A DNA stretch of 64,000 bases from Cristatella mucedo (Eukaryota > Bryozoa > Phylactolaemata > Cristatellidae), in the NCBI GenBank assembly GCA_009760855.2, contig WPIO01000256.1, forward strand, positions 1 to 64,000, read 5' to 3'. The notes under the pieces are model-generated. The model worked only from the letters and a program-made list of their open reading frames with translations. It ran no database searches and was not told where the DNA came from. The translations under genes were made by a program, and so were the position numbers. Within the stretch, counting starts at the first letter, position 1. Each line of letters begins with the position of its first letter. Below are positions 1-12,240 of the stretch, one piece after another.

Positions 1-2504
1 CCAGCCACTGGCGGTGTTCAAAGACCTCAGTGGAAACTTTCTTACTCTACTGAAAGACGAATTTGAAAATCCTTGACTTTGCGGCGGATCTGCTACAATG
101 ACCACATTTCCACGCTTCGCACAATTACTGCCGGAGCTTTTAAGCCGCAGGCATGCCCAGTCGCTCTCAAAAACGTGCAACTAACTCCCTGTAATTTCAA
201 ATGATTTCGACGTACTTGGGAGCTTTCTACAGTAACGCAGTTCACGAGCGCTGCGTCCTACGATCGGATCCTGTGGTTCACGAGTCTTAATCTCCTGCTC
301 ACAGCGGCCCTAAAAGCGCCGAACGATCCAATATCACCAAGTTTCAAGAGCGGAGCACTCGTTCGATCGAGCTATTAAAATTAATTTCTATTAATTGTCC
401 AATATAAACTTTCTATTCAACGTCCATGTTAATAAAAAAGATGGTTTTAAATTTGAATGCACACCCCCGAGAATTCCACTGCACTGCGTGAGTGCGAGTT
501 TATGTTTGTAACTGCGAACTATGGGACACGCTGCGCACCTGCTTCGCACTTGCTGCTGCGCGCGGCGAGCAGGAAGCCTACGCTGCGTGGCACGAATCAT
601 TCAGCGTACGGGCAATTGGGACACCACGCCCCCTACAAAGGAGCTGAGCACAAGCCTCAGCGGCAACCCGGCGATTGGCTGGAATGTACGCGTGGCCGTT
701 TGCGTGTGATGCAAGTAAAACAATAGAGAAACTTCAATAAACAGCTAGGGTTCAAACAATTTTTTTAAAAAGCTTCGGGTAAAATAGTTGCATGGTGGTT
801 TCGATAAGATAACTATTAAGCAGCCGACCTGTAAAGGCCAGAATGGTACGTTAGGTGGGCCGGACGAATGCAGCCAGCCGCAGATCGTAGCATCAATTCC
901 CCAGCGTTTGCAGCATGCGTCTCCTTCTCACTTCAATTTCACTATGCATGTGAAGGGCAAACCATATTATGGCATGCGCTATATTTTCTGGACTGCTGCT
1001 CTCTGGTGGGTACACTTGTATCGTAGTACACACTCACTTAATAGTGGCTCAAGTGTCCGACATCAACGACGATAAACGCGTTCCCCCGGGGCAGTCACCC
1101 GATATATAATGATTTCTAAATAGGCATCTACATCCACCTGCCCTTATATACAACAAGTTGTGAGTATTTATCAATAATAATATGTAATCAGACGCCTGTG
1201 GAATTACACTAGCCTTCAGAATTTTAATTGGTGCCAATTTAGCAACCGCTACACTCTCAAGCAAGCTCTACTATACGACGCACTTAGTTCGACGCGAGGC
1301 CAAGGAGCTCGCTGCTTCGCAAAGCAGTCAACTTATTCGCCAGAAGTGTACCCAGGCAAGAGTCACTCGAATGGGACCGGGCCGCTGTAATTCAATAAGG
1401 TTCGCCAGCTAGGCCAGGATCTCACCTATGGGCGTGGCCGGATGTGCAATGACGAGAATTCAGCGGAACTCACGAGTAGCAAAAGTTGGCCGACTAACTC
1501 GTGGTGTTGGATGCTGTCGATCTCGCTGAGGAATGCATCTGGACGGGTGCAGGCGTGCACCGGCGATACGGCCACGCAAAGCAACGAGTGCCCAAGACCC
1601 GAGCGGAGCTGGATAGCACGCTCGCTGTTAAGGCTTGCATATTCCTCGTCTCCTCGGGGCAAGTTGTCCGGTGCTCTCTCCCTCTTTTGGCGGAAGCTCA
1701 GGACTGGCGTACACGTCGACCCCGACTATCCAATCAGTTACTCGGCTAGCGGGATCTTGGACGGCGTACGTTGGTACTTTAGCGACTGAGTCGGTGAGAG
1801 GTCGGGACTTCGAAAATGGAACTTCGGAACTGAGCAAGTGACACGCATGTGCTGTGCTAGCGGTGTTATCCAGCGCCTCTAATGTTTACTTTGTGTAGGA
1901 GCTTCCCTGTAGACTTGTGTGGCCCCTTTTTGTGTAGCTCATGCGATATTATACGGATATTTAACCAGACGACCGTTCGTCTTGACCTAGCACAGCTCCG
2001 TGTGGCTAGAGGCGTTGTAGCCTGAGCGTGGCGGGGATCGGCTGAAAATAGCCTCTTCCCCTGGATTTCGGCTTGAGACCCATAACGAGGCAGTGCGATG
2101 GGAGCGACGAGCACCTATTAATTTTTGCAGAATGCCAGTCAGACCGGATCTGCTGTCTTCTTGCCTCGATGGCCTAGACCCGCCCACTGCCTCTCCAAGT
2201 TACAAAAACCTTGCCATACGTGAGAATCCGGCAGATTTAGTTCGCTCAACTGCAGCATCTTTTGTTTTGTTTGTTGAAAGTTGTTCAATTTAGAACGTCG
2301 CTTTATCATAGGCATCCATAAACTAACTGTATAATGACGTCACCACACACGGTTAGTGCGTCAGAAACGAAAAATGCCTACGTCGATGCTAAAACTAGAT
2401 CCGGTATCAGCAGACACAAACTGGTCAAATTGAACTGGGCTGTGTAAGCAAATTAGCCCAGCTGGACGGCAATTAACTCGAAAGCACTGAACCAAAACCA
2501 TGTC
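1..2504. other. unassigned non-coding DNA
   Basis: No open frame here shows a recognisable domain, and the short open frames overlap on both strands as expected by chance. I found no match to the repeat families that fill the rest of the window. A 16-base string around 1,750 (ggacggcgtacgtt core) recurs near 3,690, which may mark an old repeat. Confidence 0.5.
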
Positions 2505-2655
2505 GCCGAGCTGGTTTGGTCTAATGAATAAGGTGCTCGCCCCCACCAAGTTCTGGCTGAGGTTGTGGGCTCGAGCTCCGAGGCACAAGTGAAATGCCTG
2601 AATAGAGATTAAGTTCTCTTTGGGCGCTATATAAATGAATTATATTGTTATATTT
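2505..2655 (+). repeat. SINE-1 copy (tRNA-derived head, LINE-A-like tail)
   Basis: The 5' part resembles a tRNA promoter: an A-box-like stretch (tggtctaatgaataaggtgc) and a B-box-like stretch (gttgtgggctcgagctcc). The 3' part has the arms GCC...GGGCGC around an inner AGAG...TCTC hairpin, followed by an AT-rich tail (ataaatgaattatatt). The arrangement matches the copies at 3.4, 29.7 and 37.6 kb. It is a Pol III-type retroposon rather than a tRNA gene, since no cloverleaf acceptor stem closes. Confidence 0.8.
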
Positions 2656-3404
2656 TATCACCTTAGCCGGGAATAAGCGAGCCGGAGCTCATCAGTCCAC
2701 TGATCCAGCAACCCATTACCTACGGAGCTCATTGGCAGCCAATATTCATCTGCTGCTAGTTGAAAAGAGTAAAATTACAAGCGATAATCTGACATTCTTC
2801 TTAACGGCAGGTACCCGGCACCACGCAGAACCCCGAAGCAAGCTCGGAGATGTCTTTTCGCACGGACGTTTCGAGGGCTCATCAATGTCACTCCCCTGCC
2901 CTTTGCTGCCCGCTCCTTAAATTGCTCTGCCATAAATCACAAAAGCCCATCAACCTACAGTGGTGTCATAATCTCTGCTGGCCCATAAACCATTTTGTCA
3001 TAAACTGGCCGTAGGAGTAATAGCAATGCAAAAAGTCCTGTTGACCCATAAACCACGAAGATCTTAAAATAGACACAAAAAATATGCATCGGTTATAAAT
3101 TTTAATTGAACTTAATTTTGATCCTGGTCTTCCACATAAGCTGCAGGGCTCAAACCTACTATCTCTACCATCAAAGCCTACGGGAAGCCATTTCTTGGTC
3201 TAGCATGAAATCATGGTTTCCGGCTTCTCGCACCAAATATCGAGCTTCCTGCTTTCACCGAAGGAGCATCGACTGCGGCCAGCACCTGTGCTAAGTTGGT
3301 CATCTTATGGCCAATGAGATCTTCTAGATTATTCTAATTATAAATAATTAGATCACTTTGTCCTACCCGTGTAATGATCACGATTCACTGATTTCTCCGA
3401 GCTG
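2656..3404. other. unassigned non-coding DNA
   Basis: There is no recognisable gene. The string cccataaacca occurs twice between 2,980 and 3,060, a short local repeat. The AT-rich stretch 3,300-3,360 precedes the next SINE. Confidence 0.5.
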
Positions 3405-3545
3405 TGCTGGTTTGGCCCAGTGATTAAGTAGCTCGCTCCAACCTAAGCAAAGGTGAGGTCGTGGGCTCGAGCCCTGTGGCATACGAGAAGCGCCTGAATG
3501 GAGATTAAATTCAGTTAGCCCGCTATATAGATCCATTTATGCATG
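3405..3545 (+). repeat. SINE-1 copy
   Basis: The A-box-like part (ggtttggcccagtgattaag), the B-box (ggtcgtgggctcgagccc) and the tail region (gaagcgcctgaatggagatt, then cgctatatagatccatttat) follow the same order as the copy at 2.5 kb. The terminal hairpin is degraded (attcagttagcccgc). Confidence 0.8.
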
Positions 3546-4235
3546 GTGAATACACTTTATATAGGATTTCAGACTGTGTGTCTAGCTCTGTCGCTGTATG
3601 GACTCAGAGAGTTGCCATACACTGATTTGAACATGATCATTCTGGTCATTTTATTCTTAGGCTTTAGGCAGTATTTTCTTCACAGAATTCCTTGGACGGC
3701 GTACGTTTCTGTTGGAGTGATGTAATGTTGTCGCACGTAGATATCACTCTCGGCGAAGCTACATAACTAATGCAGCCGATACAACGTTGGGATACACTGA
3801 ACGTACGAGGCTAATGTTTCACTTAACCAGCCGTTAAAAGTGAACAAATTTAACAGAAAACGTTTTCAAACATAGTACGCCTCATTTAGCCTCTATTTCA
3901 AAAAGCAGAAACGCGCGGGTGCTCGTATAATTATCAACACTTCGGGATCGGTTTTCATCACAACTACATGGCTTTCTATGCTATCATCATTGTGATTCCA
4001 TACAGAACGGTGAGCCTAGTGAAATGCATTGCTAACTTGACGGCAATTCAAGAAAACTGAGACATCCTTGAACATCCAGCGAGCTTGTAAGATCCTAATG
4101 AGATGGTTGACGTGCAGACGATTGCCACAAACCTTCTGGTGCTACCCGTCAGCCATTGCTTGCACTCGTTAGAGTTGCAAGTTTGCTGAGAGCACAGTCG
4201 TTGGATCACTCAGCACTCAGCAACTCCTGAAATAC
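3546..4235. other. unassigned DNA with a short block shared with 6.3 kb
   Basis: There is no gene. The stretch 3,955-4,070 (ggctttctatgctatc, then gattccatacagaacggtga) closely matches 6,325-6,440, where it separates a LINE-A fragment from the second D2 block. It is therefore probably an outlying piece of module M. Confidence 0.45.
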
Positions 4236-4405
4236 ATCTTATGATTTTAAAAACCCTCCCTTTACGGAATGTAATAGTTCACCTATACCTCGTACGAACC
4301 ACAATTTTTTAGAGACCGTGCCTTTAGTGGCTGAATTTTTTTTGCGGAATGCCGGGAAATTTCGTGGATTAGCCGTAAGCGCGTACTTAGCTGCAGTGGA
4401 GAAAA
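4236..4405 (-). repeat. inverted copy of a D3/LINE-A junction
   Basis: The stretch 4,290-4,350 resembles LINE-A coding sequence in + orientation (tacctcgtacgaacc, agagaccgtgcctttagt). It runs directly into the reverse complement of block D3 (gcggaatgccgggaaatttcgtgg). The same junction occurs in the opposite orientation at about 19,865-19,960, so this is a displaced, inverted piece of the module. Confidence 0.55.
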
Positions 4406-4559
4406 TGCATTTTAGTCCACCGCTTCTTTTCAATCGTCCTTAAATCAGGTGACATCTTGACTTCAGTCGGCAGTTATGTCCACGCTTTAGGAGCTAAACG
4501 ACTACGGCCAGCTCAAAATGGAATTTGCGGTCAGGTAGGGGTGCAACTAAACGACTGAA

Positions 4560-5570
4560 GATTGGTGGATACATCATGCAATTCATTGCCGGATTATGAA
4601 CTACTTCGGAAATTATGGCTGAAGCCAGAAAATAAAATGATCAAAAACTGAATGACCAAAATTTGTAGTCGATGTGCTGCTTGATGGAGGATGATGTGTC
4701 GGTACACGAGAAGAGATTTGTCGAGGCAACTGCGACGTACAAGACAGACAAGCCTAGTCGCCCAGTTGCGTTCAGTCTGGAAGATCCTTATTTCACAGGC
4801 TGGATGATATGCGACATTTTTTAGTTACAGACTTTGAGACTGGGTGTCAAACATGTATGGGCCACCTCAATTTACCGCCGGCGCCGGCCGCCGTCGCCGT
4901 AGTGATGGAAAGCACGTACGCCGGCGTCCCAATGATCGCCTGCCGCTGCAGAGACAAACGTCACCGTGCAAGCAATGTGAATCGGCTTCACTTTATAATT
5001 ATTATTATGCTAGCTGATTAAACAGCCTCTTTTTCTAAAGCGACAGAAGGGCCTTTACGGCTATCACCACCGCTTGCAGCGGCGATAAAGGATCGCCCAC
5101 CGCAGGATTTGAACCCACGACCTCAGGCCGAGGTCTTGAAAAGCAACTGCCTTACCTAGTGAGCCACTACTTTCGAAGTCCGAAGAGCAGCTGCAGCAGC
5201 AGGAGTTGCATTAAAATGGCAATTCCTGACCGCAATATGACGCTCAACGAGCTTTTTGGGCTCGTATCGGCTTTTCGTACCTTGCTAACTTCAGCCCCGA
5301 TCACGTGATCGAAGCGTGAGTTGAGCAATCTTCCAGTTGTCAGCCCACGTAGTTTGAGTTTTTCTTTTTCAGCTTCTTTTCGGCATATAAGATTAAGAAA
5401 CGAAAGCCCGACAGTGCATTCATGCCAAAATGCGATCGGAGCTCGAATCGTCAATATATTAATGATGCAAATGATGGCTGGTGAGTCGCTTAGGTTGGTT
5501 AATCTTCCACGCGATTCAATTTTCTAAAACTCCTCCTGCTCACCTTGGCCACATCTTTCAACTACCAAGA
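4560..5570 (+). repeat. module M pass 1, block D1
   Basis: It aligns with 42,600-43,440. Shared strings include gtgaactacttcgga-like text near 4,600, the tract with acatgtatgggcc near 4,850, and the end gcattcatgccaaaatgcg. No long open frame is conserved between the copies, so the block looks non-coding or long dead. A SINE-2 sits inside it (5,015-5,168) and is absent from the copy at 43.0 kb. Confidence 0.7.
5015..5168 (-). repeat. SINE-2 copy inserted in block D1
   Basis: Read on the minus strand it starts with an A-box-like gtggctcactaggtaaggc and a B-box gtcgtgggttcaaatcc. It ends in a tail containing ggtggtgatagccgtaaagg. The copy of this block at 43,005 lacks it, so this is a dated insertion. 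Flanking ACTTT on both sides may be a short target duplication. Confidence 0.75.
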
Positions 5571-5629
5571 ATCCTCGGGTGGCCTCGCCTCTTAACAGCA
5601 CAACGCCGAATCAAAAGTGCGGGGGAAGT

Positions 5630-5890
5630 CTGAGTGGGTGCGGCCGCCGAGCCGACGTCGGCGGCAGGGGCTAGTCGGCCTTCGATGTCGCCTTCGGCGG
5701 GCGATGTAGGAACATCGCTAGGCGGGCGCGAGCTCAAAACCACCTGCCACCCGCGTTCATAGTACTGGAATCCGATGCCACGAACGCGCTCTCGTAGCGA
5801 GCGCTGCAGAGCCGGGTGGCTCGACAGTTTGCTGTAAGTTAAGCCGACCGCAGCCGACGATTACTTCGAGACTCTCAAATGGTGGTCACG
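5630..5890 (+). repeat. module M block D2, first of two in this pass
   Basis: A GC-rich block with gcggccgccgagccgacgtc and ctagtcggccttcgatgtcg. It recurs at 6,485-6,720, 15,780-15,980, 28,700-28,920 and 43,445-43,660. It appears twice in pass 1, on either side of a LINE-A fragment. Confidence 0.7.
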
Positions 5891-5934
5891 AATTTCCTAT
5901 AGTATGTACTATTTATTACTATATTTATTTATTA

Positions 5935-6318
5935 CGGTATTTGTATACGGTTAGATTCCGAAAAGCGGTGGTACGATACTTGGCCTGGTGGGGGTAGATC
6001 TGAGAGATAGGCTGGAGCCAAAGGATTAAGTGACCAGTGCAGGTCGGCGAGTAGTGGTGCGATGTGGCAACTGCGACGCTCACGACAGACAAGCCTACCT
6101 GTGGAAATTTGCACCAGCTGTAATCACCTGATAGCCCATGCTGGTAGGCTAGCAAGCAGTAAGTCACAAAAGTCATGACGGGATGTCACAAATGCATGGA
6201 CCAACCTAGACGTGGTATCCTTATCTAAACAAGCCCGAATTTGAGCAATGTCATGAAGCTGAAAGTAGACACTCGATTGTGGAAATAATGTGGTCGTCTA
6301 GCAAGAGGTCCTCTGGTT
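5935..6318 (-). pseudogene. LINE-A fragment, C-terminal coding part, dead
   Basis: The minus strand matches the C-terminal third of the LINE-A polyprotein at 62.2-62.6 kb. It covers the stretch after the reverse transcriptase catalytic core (HITPLL and LHW type motifs, seen through frameshifts as [12 protein letters not shown]). Both ends are truncated: there is no 3' tail and no catalytic motif. Frameshifts make it non-functional. It separates two D2 blocks. Confidence 0.8.
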
Positions 6319-6479
6319 CGCATCACAATTAGATGGCTTTCTATGCCATCGCCATTGCGATTCCATGCAGAATGGTGAGTCTAGTGAAAAGTATTGCCAA
6401 CTTGACCGCAATTTAAGAATAGTGAGACCATCATCGGGTGACCCTTTGACCTCTTAGCAACGTACTGCTGCATCGACAG

Positions 6480-7171
6480 CGCTCGGGCGGTCCGAGTGGG
6501 AGCGGCCGCCGAGCTGACGTTGGCTGAGGAAGCTAGTCGGCCTTCGATGTCGCCTTCGGCGGGCGACATAGGCCCGTCGCCCGGCGGGTGCAAGCACACA
6601 ACCACCTGCGACCCGCGCGTTCGCAGTACGGGAATCCGACGCCGCGAACGCCCACGCAAAAAGGAAACCGCAGAGCCCGGTGCCTCGACGGTTTGTTGTA
6701 AGTGCCATTAAGCCAACTACAGCTGACGATTACAGCAAGGCCCTCCAGCGATCGGCCTGATTTTCCTGGGAGCAGGGTTGTCAGCGCGGCGGCATTGAGA
6801 CGGTGCGGTGCTCGACGGCGACTACTGGTGCCGTGGTTTGCGTCGCGCGTGCGACAGAGCCGCAACTGGTTAGCGAATTTTTTCGAGGAGTACTGCCTAG
6901 AGCGGCAACGGCAGGAGTGGGCGGGGTCTCTTGAATTACCGCGTCCCAGTTTGACAGGAGCTTCTGTGTGGCACGAGAATGTGGGGGCTTTGCACTGAGC
7001 GCTACACGCTTACGGCTTATTCGCGAAATTTCGTGGCATTCCGCACGCAAACGCTTTTGAAATGGGCTGTAAACTTTTGCTCGTTCGCCGGGCCGCTCAG
7101 CCACGCTGCGACCCATCCCTTCGGTAGGCGCAACGGTGAACTCGATGCTCACGTGGTGTATGCGTATTACA
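6480..7171 (+). repeat. module M blocks D2 (second) and D3, pass 1
   Basis: Parallel to 15,770-16,445 and to 43,440-43,928 plus 44,762-44,965. Key strings are gtccgagtgggagcggccgc, tctcttgaattaccgcgtcc and, in D3, cttacggcttattcgcgaaa. Overlapping open frames on both strands reflect high GC rather than coding. Confidence 0.7.
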
Positions 7172-7266
7172 AGGAATAATTCTAATAATAATAATGCACC
7201 TAATAAAGCGCCCTTAGAGAACTTAATCTCTTTCTAGGTAGGCGCTTTATATTTGCTGCAAAGGGA
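7172..7266 (-). repeat. short LINE-A 3' end inserted in D3
   Basis: (AAT)n is followed by the reverse complement of the LINE-A 3' hairpin (aaagcgcccttagagaactt, then ttctaggtaggcgctttata). Sister blocks at 16,440 and 44,965 read straight from tattacaacag-type text into gaaccactttgagag, so the insertion can be delimited. Confidence 0.8.
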
Positions 7267-7327
7267 AACCATTTTGAGAGTTTTCTTCGGACCAATCTTG
7301 CACCATTATGCTAGTGCAGCGTTCTCG

Positions 7328-7540
7328 GCGATGTAATGTATCTCCGTCTGTAACTCCACAAAGTCACAAAGACCATGTGTGTTACGCAGGAGAGTTTTGT
7401 ATAGCGCACTCACAGCCCAAGCGGCTTTCGGTACGTATTCGGTAGCCAACAGACTTCGTCTCATGCAGCAAACAGAAAGTGGGAAGCATAGCAGAGTCAG
7501 GAGAGCAGTTTGAGGTAGTCAGTAGAATGGAAGTAGCATT
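7328..7540 (-). repeat. LINE-B 3' end, inverted relative to the module
   Basis: The reverse complement carries the LINE-B terminal coding and 3' untranslated text (tggctaccgaatacgtaccg, actttgtggagttacagacg). It lies in the module at almost the same place as a + strand LINE-B in pass 2a (16,530). The copy at 45,035 is empty at this spot. Confidence 0.8.
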
Positions 7541-8240
7541 GAGCCTCGCACGGGCGCCATGCTAAGCTCACAGCGATTCACTAGAGGAGCTGAAAATTGT
7601 AACTGTCTGAAGCTCAAATAGAGTTCACGTATAACTCGGCGAATCAACTCAATTTCACCGTGTACTGCATGCGAGTTCCAGACGACCGGATAGCACCAGT
7701 ACTTCGGGGCTCGCAGCGAGCGGGGAGCTGTACAATCGATCGAGAGGCACCCGTGTGGCATATATTTGCAGTTTTTTTTCGAGAGCGCGACGCACGCGAA
7801 ACGCTGAGAAATTTTGCGTAGATGCTCTGCAGCAAGGCCCTGTTTAGCCGCAATAATTAGTGTAGCGTCGCCCAGCTGCTTTGTAGCGGATTTGTAATAG
7901 GTCGTAAAGGTTGTCCGAGCGTTGCGGTTTTTCGAGGCACTCGCATAACAAGCGCCGCCGAAGAATGGGAGTGAACAGCTGATGGTGGCGGCGAGATTCA
8001 GACGATTTGGCTGATGCGTCACCAGAATAGCCGCAGTAAGCGCTCCAATCCGAGCCCAACGCCGCCGCAATATAAGAGTCTACAGCGTCAGCACTAGGAC
8101 CTGATAGCGGTGGTGAGGCTAATAGCACTAAAGTAGTACAGTAAACGTTTAGGTCGGTCAGAAAATAAAAAAGAAGGCCGGCCAAGAAGAATGAAAGTGG
8201 TAACATACTACATCCACTCTCCTGCTACCGACTGCAGCAG
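7541..8240 (+). repeat. module M blocks D4 and C, pass 1
   Basis: D4 (about 7,545-7,960) matches 17,010-17,440 and 45,070-45,470 through gagttccagacgaccggata-type text and gagagcgcgacgcacgcg. Block C (7,965-8,240) matches 17,445-17,690, 21,095-21,330 and 45,495-45,740 (ctgatgcgtcaccagaatag). C ends here partway into LINE-B-derived text (ctctcctgctaccgactgc). Confidence 0.7.
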
Positions 8241-9550
8241 AAAACGGTATTCTATTTGCGGCGCTTACTTGAGCGACCTTTTACTCGACTGCGTCGCGCT
8301 TTTCAAACAGTTTCAAGAGACGAGTCGCTGTGCGCCGAGTTACTACAGGTTCGCGACTTATAACTGCCACCAGTCACTAACCCTGCTGAATTAAATTAGC
8401 GAATGCAGTCATGACGTCGAGCTATCGCACAAAGACAGAGCGGGCGACAGGAAGTGAATCACAAAACGAACAAAGTCAGCATGAATCTCGCGTGCGTAGT
8501 GCTGCAGGTCACATCTGGCGGGGGGACTGCGGAAGCCATTTAGCTGCCAGGGGAGCACTCTAGGTAACGCTTGCACTTTCGTTTCCGTCGCAGTCGGCCA
8601 TGGTGGAATAGAAACACTCCCACCTGCATTATGCAACCATCCTCGCTAGGGGGGTCTCAGGACGCGGCAACCAATTCCATAAGTGAGACCGAACGTATCC
8701 TATTCACTCCTGAATGACATCGCTACATTATCCCGAATAGACGACACTTAAAGGAATGCCTGAAATTCACCCGTTTGTTGCGACATTTTCTCCGTTTGGT
8801 TGAATATTGGTAGTTCGCTTGCTCAGGCAAGAGTTGTGACCATTATCAGGAATCAATTGACGTGCTACTTTTTCAGAGTGCGTCAGGTGCTCAGAAGAAG
8901 ATTTAATTCTCTTTAAAGGAACTATAAGAAGTCCGCATGGTTAGTAAATAAAAGCTCATCTGCCTTGGCAATGGAGACACCTCTTTTCTTCACTTTCCTG
9001 CCTGGATGCACCGAGATGTGGTTCGGCCATTTATATCGTGCCCCGTTGTGACGGGAGCTGCTGCCGACCTCCCATCACGGCCGACGTCATCACCTCTGCT
9101 CATTCGAAAAACTAAGTCAAGCCTGCGGTTAGCTAAGCGCCAGACTGCCAAACGGCCTTACACGTGGCAGAATGGAGGTAACGCTGTACAGTGGCCAGAT
9201 TTTGGAGAGCGGAGACTGCTTGAAAATAAAAGAGGCATTGTATTGCTGGATTGCGGAATTCGAAGGCTGCTTCAAAAAACGATGCTGGAGTATGAATTGC
9301 TAAGGCTACGATTAGCTTTAAGATGCTGGATTGAGGAGTATGAAGACTACTGTGATAACGAGGCTAAATTCAGGAATGCGTTTGCCACTTCTACGGCATG
9401 TGTTACATTCACCAGTCTCATATCCCCGAAGTCAAAACATGCTCAATGTTTTAAGCGATACACTTTGAATGTTCTACCTGCATGCCAAACCAGTACTGTG
9501 TTGCCTCTCCAAGCTTATCGCGGAGCTTCAAGCACCTTATCCAGCGCATA
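8241..9550 (+). repeat. module M block B1 up to the CT array, pass 1
   Basis: It parallels 22,130-22,915 and 46,545-48,210. Strong matches are cgtttccgtcgcagtcggcc and gacgacacttaaaggaatgc. A sub-block at 8,940-9,070 (aaagctcatctgccttggca, gatgcaccgagatgtggttc) recurs at 18,670-18,800 and 35,460-35,570. The open frame at 9,006-9,551 is not preserved in the sister copies, so I do not call it a gene. Confidence 0.65.
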
Positions 9551-9552
9551 GG

Positions 9553-9606
<54 letters not shown>

Positions 9607-9715
9607 ACTCTCTCTGTGTCTCTTCTCAGTCTCTGTCTCGGTCTCTGTCTCGGTCTCGGTCTTTATTTCTGTCTCTGTCTCTGTGTCTCTGTCTGTGTCT
9701 TTGTCTCTGCCTTGG

Positions 9716-9784
<69 letters not shown>

Positions 9785-9955
9785 CTGTCTGTCTGCTTGT
9801 CTCACTCTCCCTATCGCTCTCTCCCCCCTCTCCCCCTTTCTCTCTCTCTCTCTCTCTTCTTCCCTCTCTCTCCTTGTTCCTTCTTTCTTGGGCCTTTCTT
9901 TCTTTTTCTGTCTTTGTCATTGTCTCTCTCTCCTCGTTCTTTCTTTCTTAAGCCC
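9553..9955 (+). repeat. (CT)n microsatellite, impure
   Basis: Runs of CT are interrupted by GTCTCT-type and CCCTCT variants. The left border is aggcctct; the right border is a string ctttcttaagcccctcctt shared with other copies. Long Ser-Leu or Arg-Glu open frames across it are repeat artefacts. Confidence 0.95.
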
Positions 9956-12240
9956 CTCCTTCGCTTGAGATCGTGAATGCCGAATGTGGCTGATACACAA
10001 TTACTGACAAGATCTACGTTCAACAGTGCCCATGTCTGACAATATCTAGAGTGGGCATCACAAAATCATAATTAAATACTTCCGGTTAACCACGGAACAA
10101 CTAAATCACTTTCTAGTTTCATAGCGTGTGCTGGGAAGGAATCACGAATCAGTTGATGTGAGATTATCGTGAAATTTCATCATCTATTAGTAAATGAAGG
10201 ATAATTCGTGCGAATGGAGAACATGATATAAAGAGTAGGCTTATTTTAAATTTTTTTAAAATTTTAAACCTGAAGTTGAAATATTTCCTAATGGCAACCA
10301 GTAGCCAGAAAAGGAAGGGATTTGAACATGCATGACAGAGCCTTTGATTCAATAGCTGCTTGAGAGAGAGGAAGTGCGAGTCGACCATCAATTCTCGACC
10401 GCACACCTCAAGCAGATGGACGAGTTAGGCTGTGGCGCCCTTATCCTAAGCAGAGCAGCAGATTTTTAAAAACTACTTAGTCATATTTTTCCACGACCTT
10501 CCTGCCATTCGTTATGCTTGTCGCACGAAACTACTCAGGATCAAGACGCAGCAAAGCCTTCACCGTTCAAAAACGCACGACTCATCGCCGGGCGACCGCC
10601 ATTTCGAGATCATGTCTCAGTTGGCCTCGTGTCAGCAGCTATACAAAGAAGCTGAGAACTTGTGCCGTCCCGCGTCTGCGCTGCTTGGATTGCTGCCAGC
10701 GAATCGCTACTGAGCCACGCGAAGTTTCGCTGGTACGCCTCCGATCTATGCCCGTCGTATGTGCTCTTTTGACAATCTGCCCAGCAGGTGCGAGCGGTGC
10801 GCCCGTCTTTTCTCAGGTCGCTCGGCATCGCTCAGCGAGATTTGCTCATTCTCCTCCTCGTCGTAGATGAGTACCAAGGTCGGAGCGACCATCGGCCGCT
10901 CGTGCTGCTTCCGCTCTAGCTCTCTCTGCTCGCTCGTTTAGTGAGAAGCCACCGCTCTGCCTGTCTAGGACGTCACGTGCTGTTCGTAGCGCCACCCTGC
11001 GAAACGTCGCGGAGGCACCATTCCGGAAATCTGAGTGAGTCAGCTGACCTTGCACTTTGGCCGGGCTGCTGGCCTACCGAGCTGCACTCATAACGCGTGA
11101 GCTGTCGCTCTGCTGCAAGGTGGCCGAACTCTGCCTCGGACTGTAGGCCTGAGCGCAGCTGCTCTGCTGGCAGTGTCCTGTGTCCTTCTGCAGCTACCCG
11201 CAGGGTCACGCTGGGTCAAGGCTGTTATCGGCCTTGGGTTACCGGCTCACTGGGACAGAACGATTCGGTCGCTACCGTCCAGTAGGGGCGTCGCTCGAGG
11301 GGGCGGGACTAAGGACCTGTGACCAGGTGACGCGGCAACCCGTCCTTGAAAAGAAGGGCATCTCGGTCTGCCGCTCTCTCCGAGAAGACATCGAACCCGG
11401 CGTCTGATCATGGCGCAAGCTTTGCCCCTAGGGACCCTGGCCGTGATGACATCGAAGCGAATGGGTCGACCGCGGCACCCACAGATCGGTCAAAGCGCGG
11501 GCAGTTTGAAAGTGTTGCAAGGCCGCGAGTGCGGGAACAAAGGCTTACATGTTTTCACGGCTCTTTGTCATCGTCGTCACTACACTGCATCAAAGTCTCA
11601 GTTGTCCTCAATGTTTTTATAGGTACCAGTTGAATTATCGAAGAAGCTCTATGCCCCGTGTATTGCTGGTTGGCTTCGAAGTACCCAATCCAAAAAAGCC
11701 GGTGCTAAAAATCGTGGCATACGATCTAAAGAATAAAACCCGGAATTGGGCTGTCATTAAAAATTAGTATTTTTGGCGAAATGCAAATAAGGAAAATATA
11801 TTTGTCAGAATAAAAATCCAATGCACTAACATGTTAGCGATAGTAAAAGTGGCAAAATATATATTAATAGACCAGGCTCAATCCAAGTTGGTTGAAGCAC
11901 ATTCAAACTCAGTTTAGTCATGAGCTTGTTCGATGTCTCAATTAGACCTTGCATCTGTAACTCGATATAAGCCTGCAGTTAGCTGTGAGTAGAAAAACTG
12001 TTTCGCAGCAATTGACTAACTCAGAGAGTCTCCTGCCCATTTTGAACCACAGCTCGTCTGTCATTGATATCGGAGGCACGTTAATGAGTATTAACAGGTA
12101 GTAAACTTAAGGAACTCGGAGCAAAAACAGAACCCGCTCCTTGTTTTTGGCGACAGCCAAATGAACGACTGGTAATTCAGACGCAGAACCGATTGACGAT
12201 AACATAACAAATTCTCGAGCGTATATGTTTGAATTTACCC
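9956..12240 (+). repeat. module M post-CT part, pass 1
   Basis: It aligns in order with 22,977-25,740, with 48,350-49,930 and, in its second half, with 36,380-37,220. Landmarks are cttcgcttgagatcgtgaat, ttgacaatctgcccagcagg and accaggctcaatccaagttgg. No frame is conserved. The AT-rich end (11,640-12,240) is the part most widely shared. Confidence 0.7.

Noticed and set aside
5070-5168. tRNA gene on the minus strand
   Set aside because: The A and B boxes are present, but no acceptor stem or anticodon arm closes, and the same head recurs with a SINE body in other copies.
9006-9551. A 181-codon frame on the plus strand in block B1
   Set aside because: The sister sequences at 18.7 and 35.5 kb do not keep the frame, and no motif is recognised.
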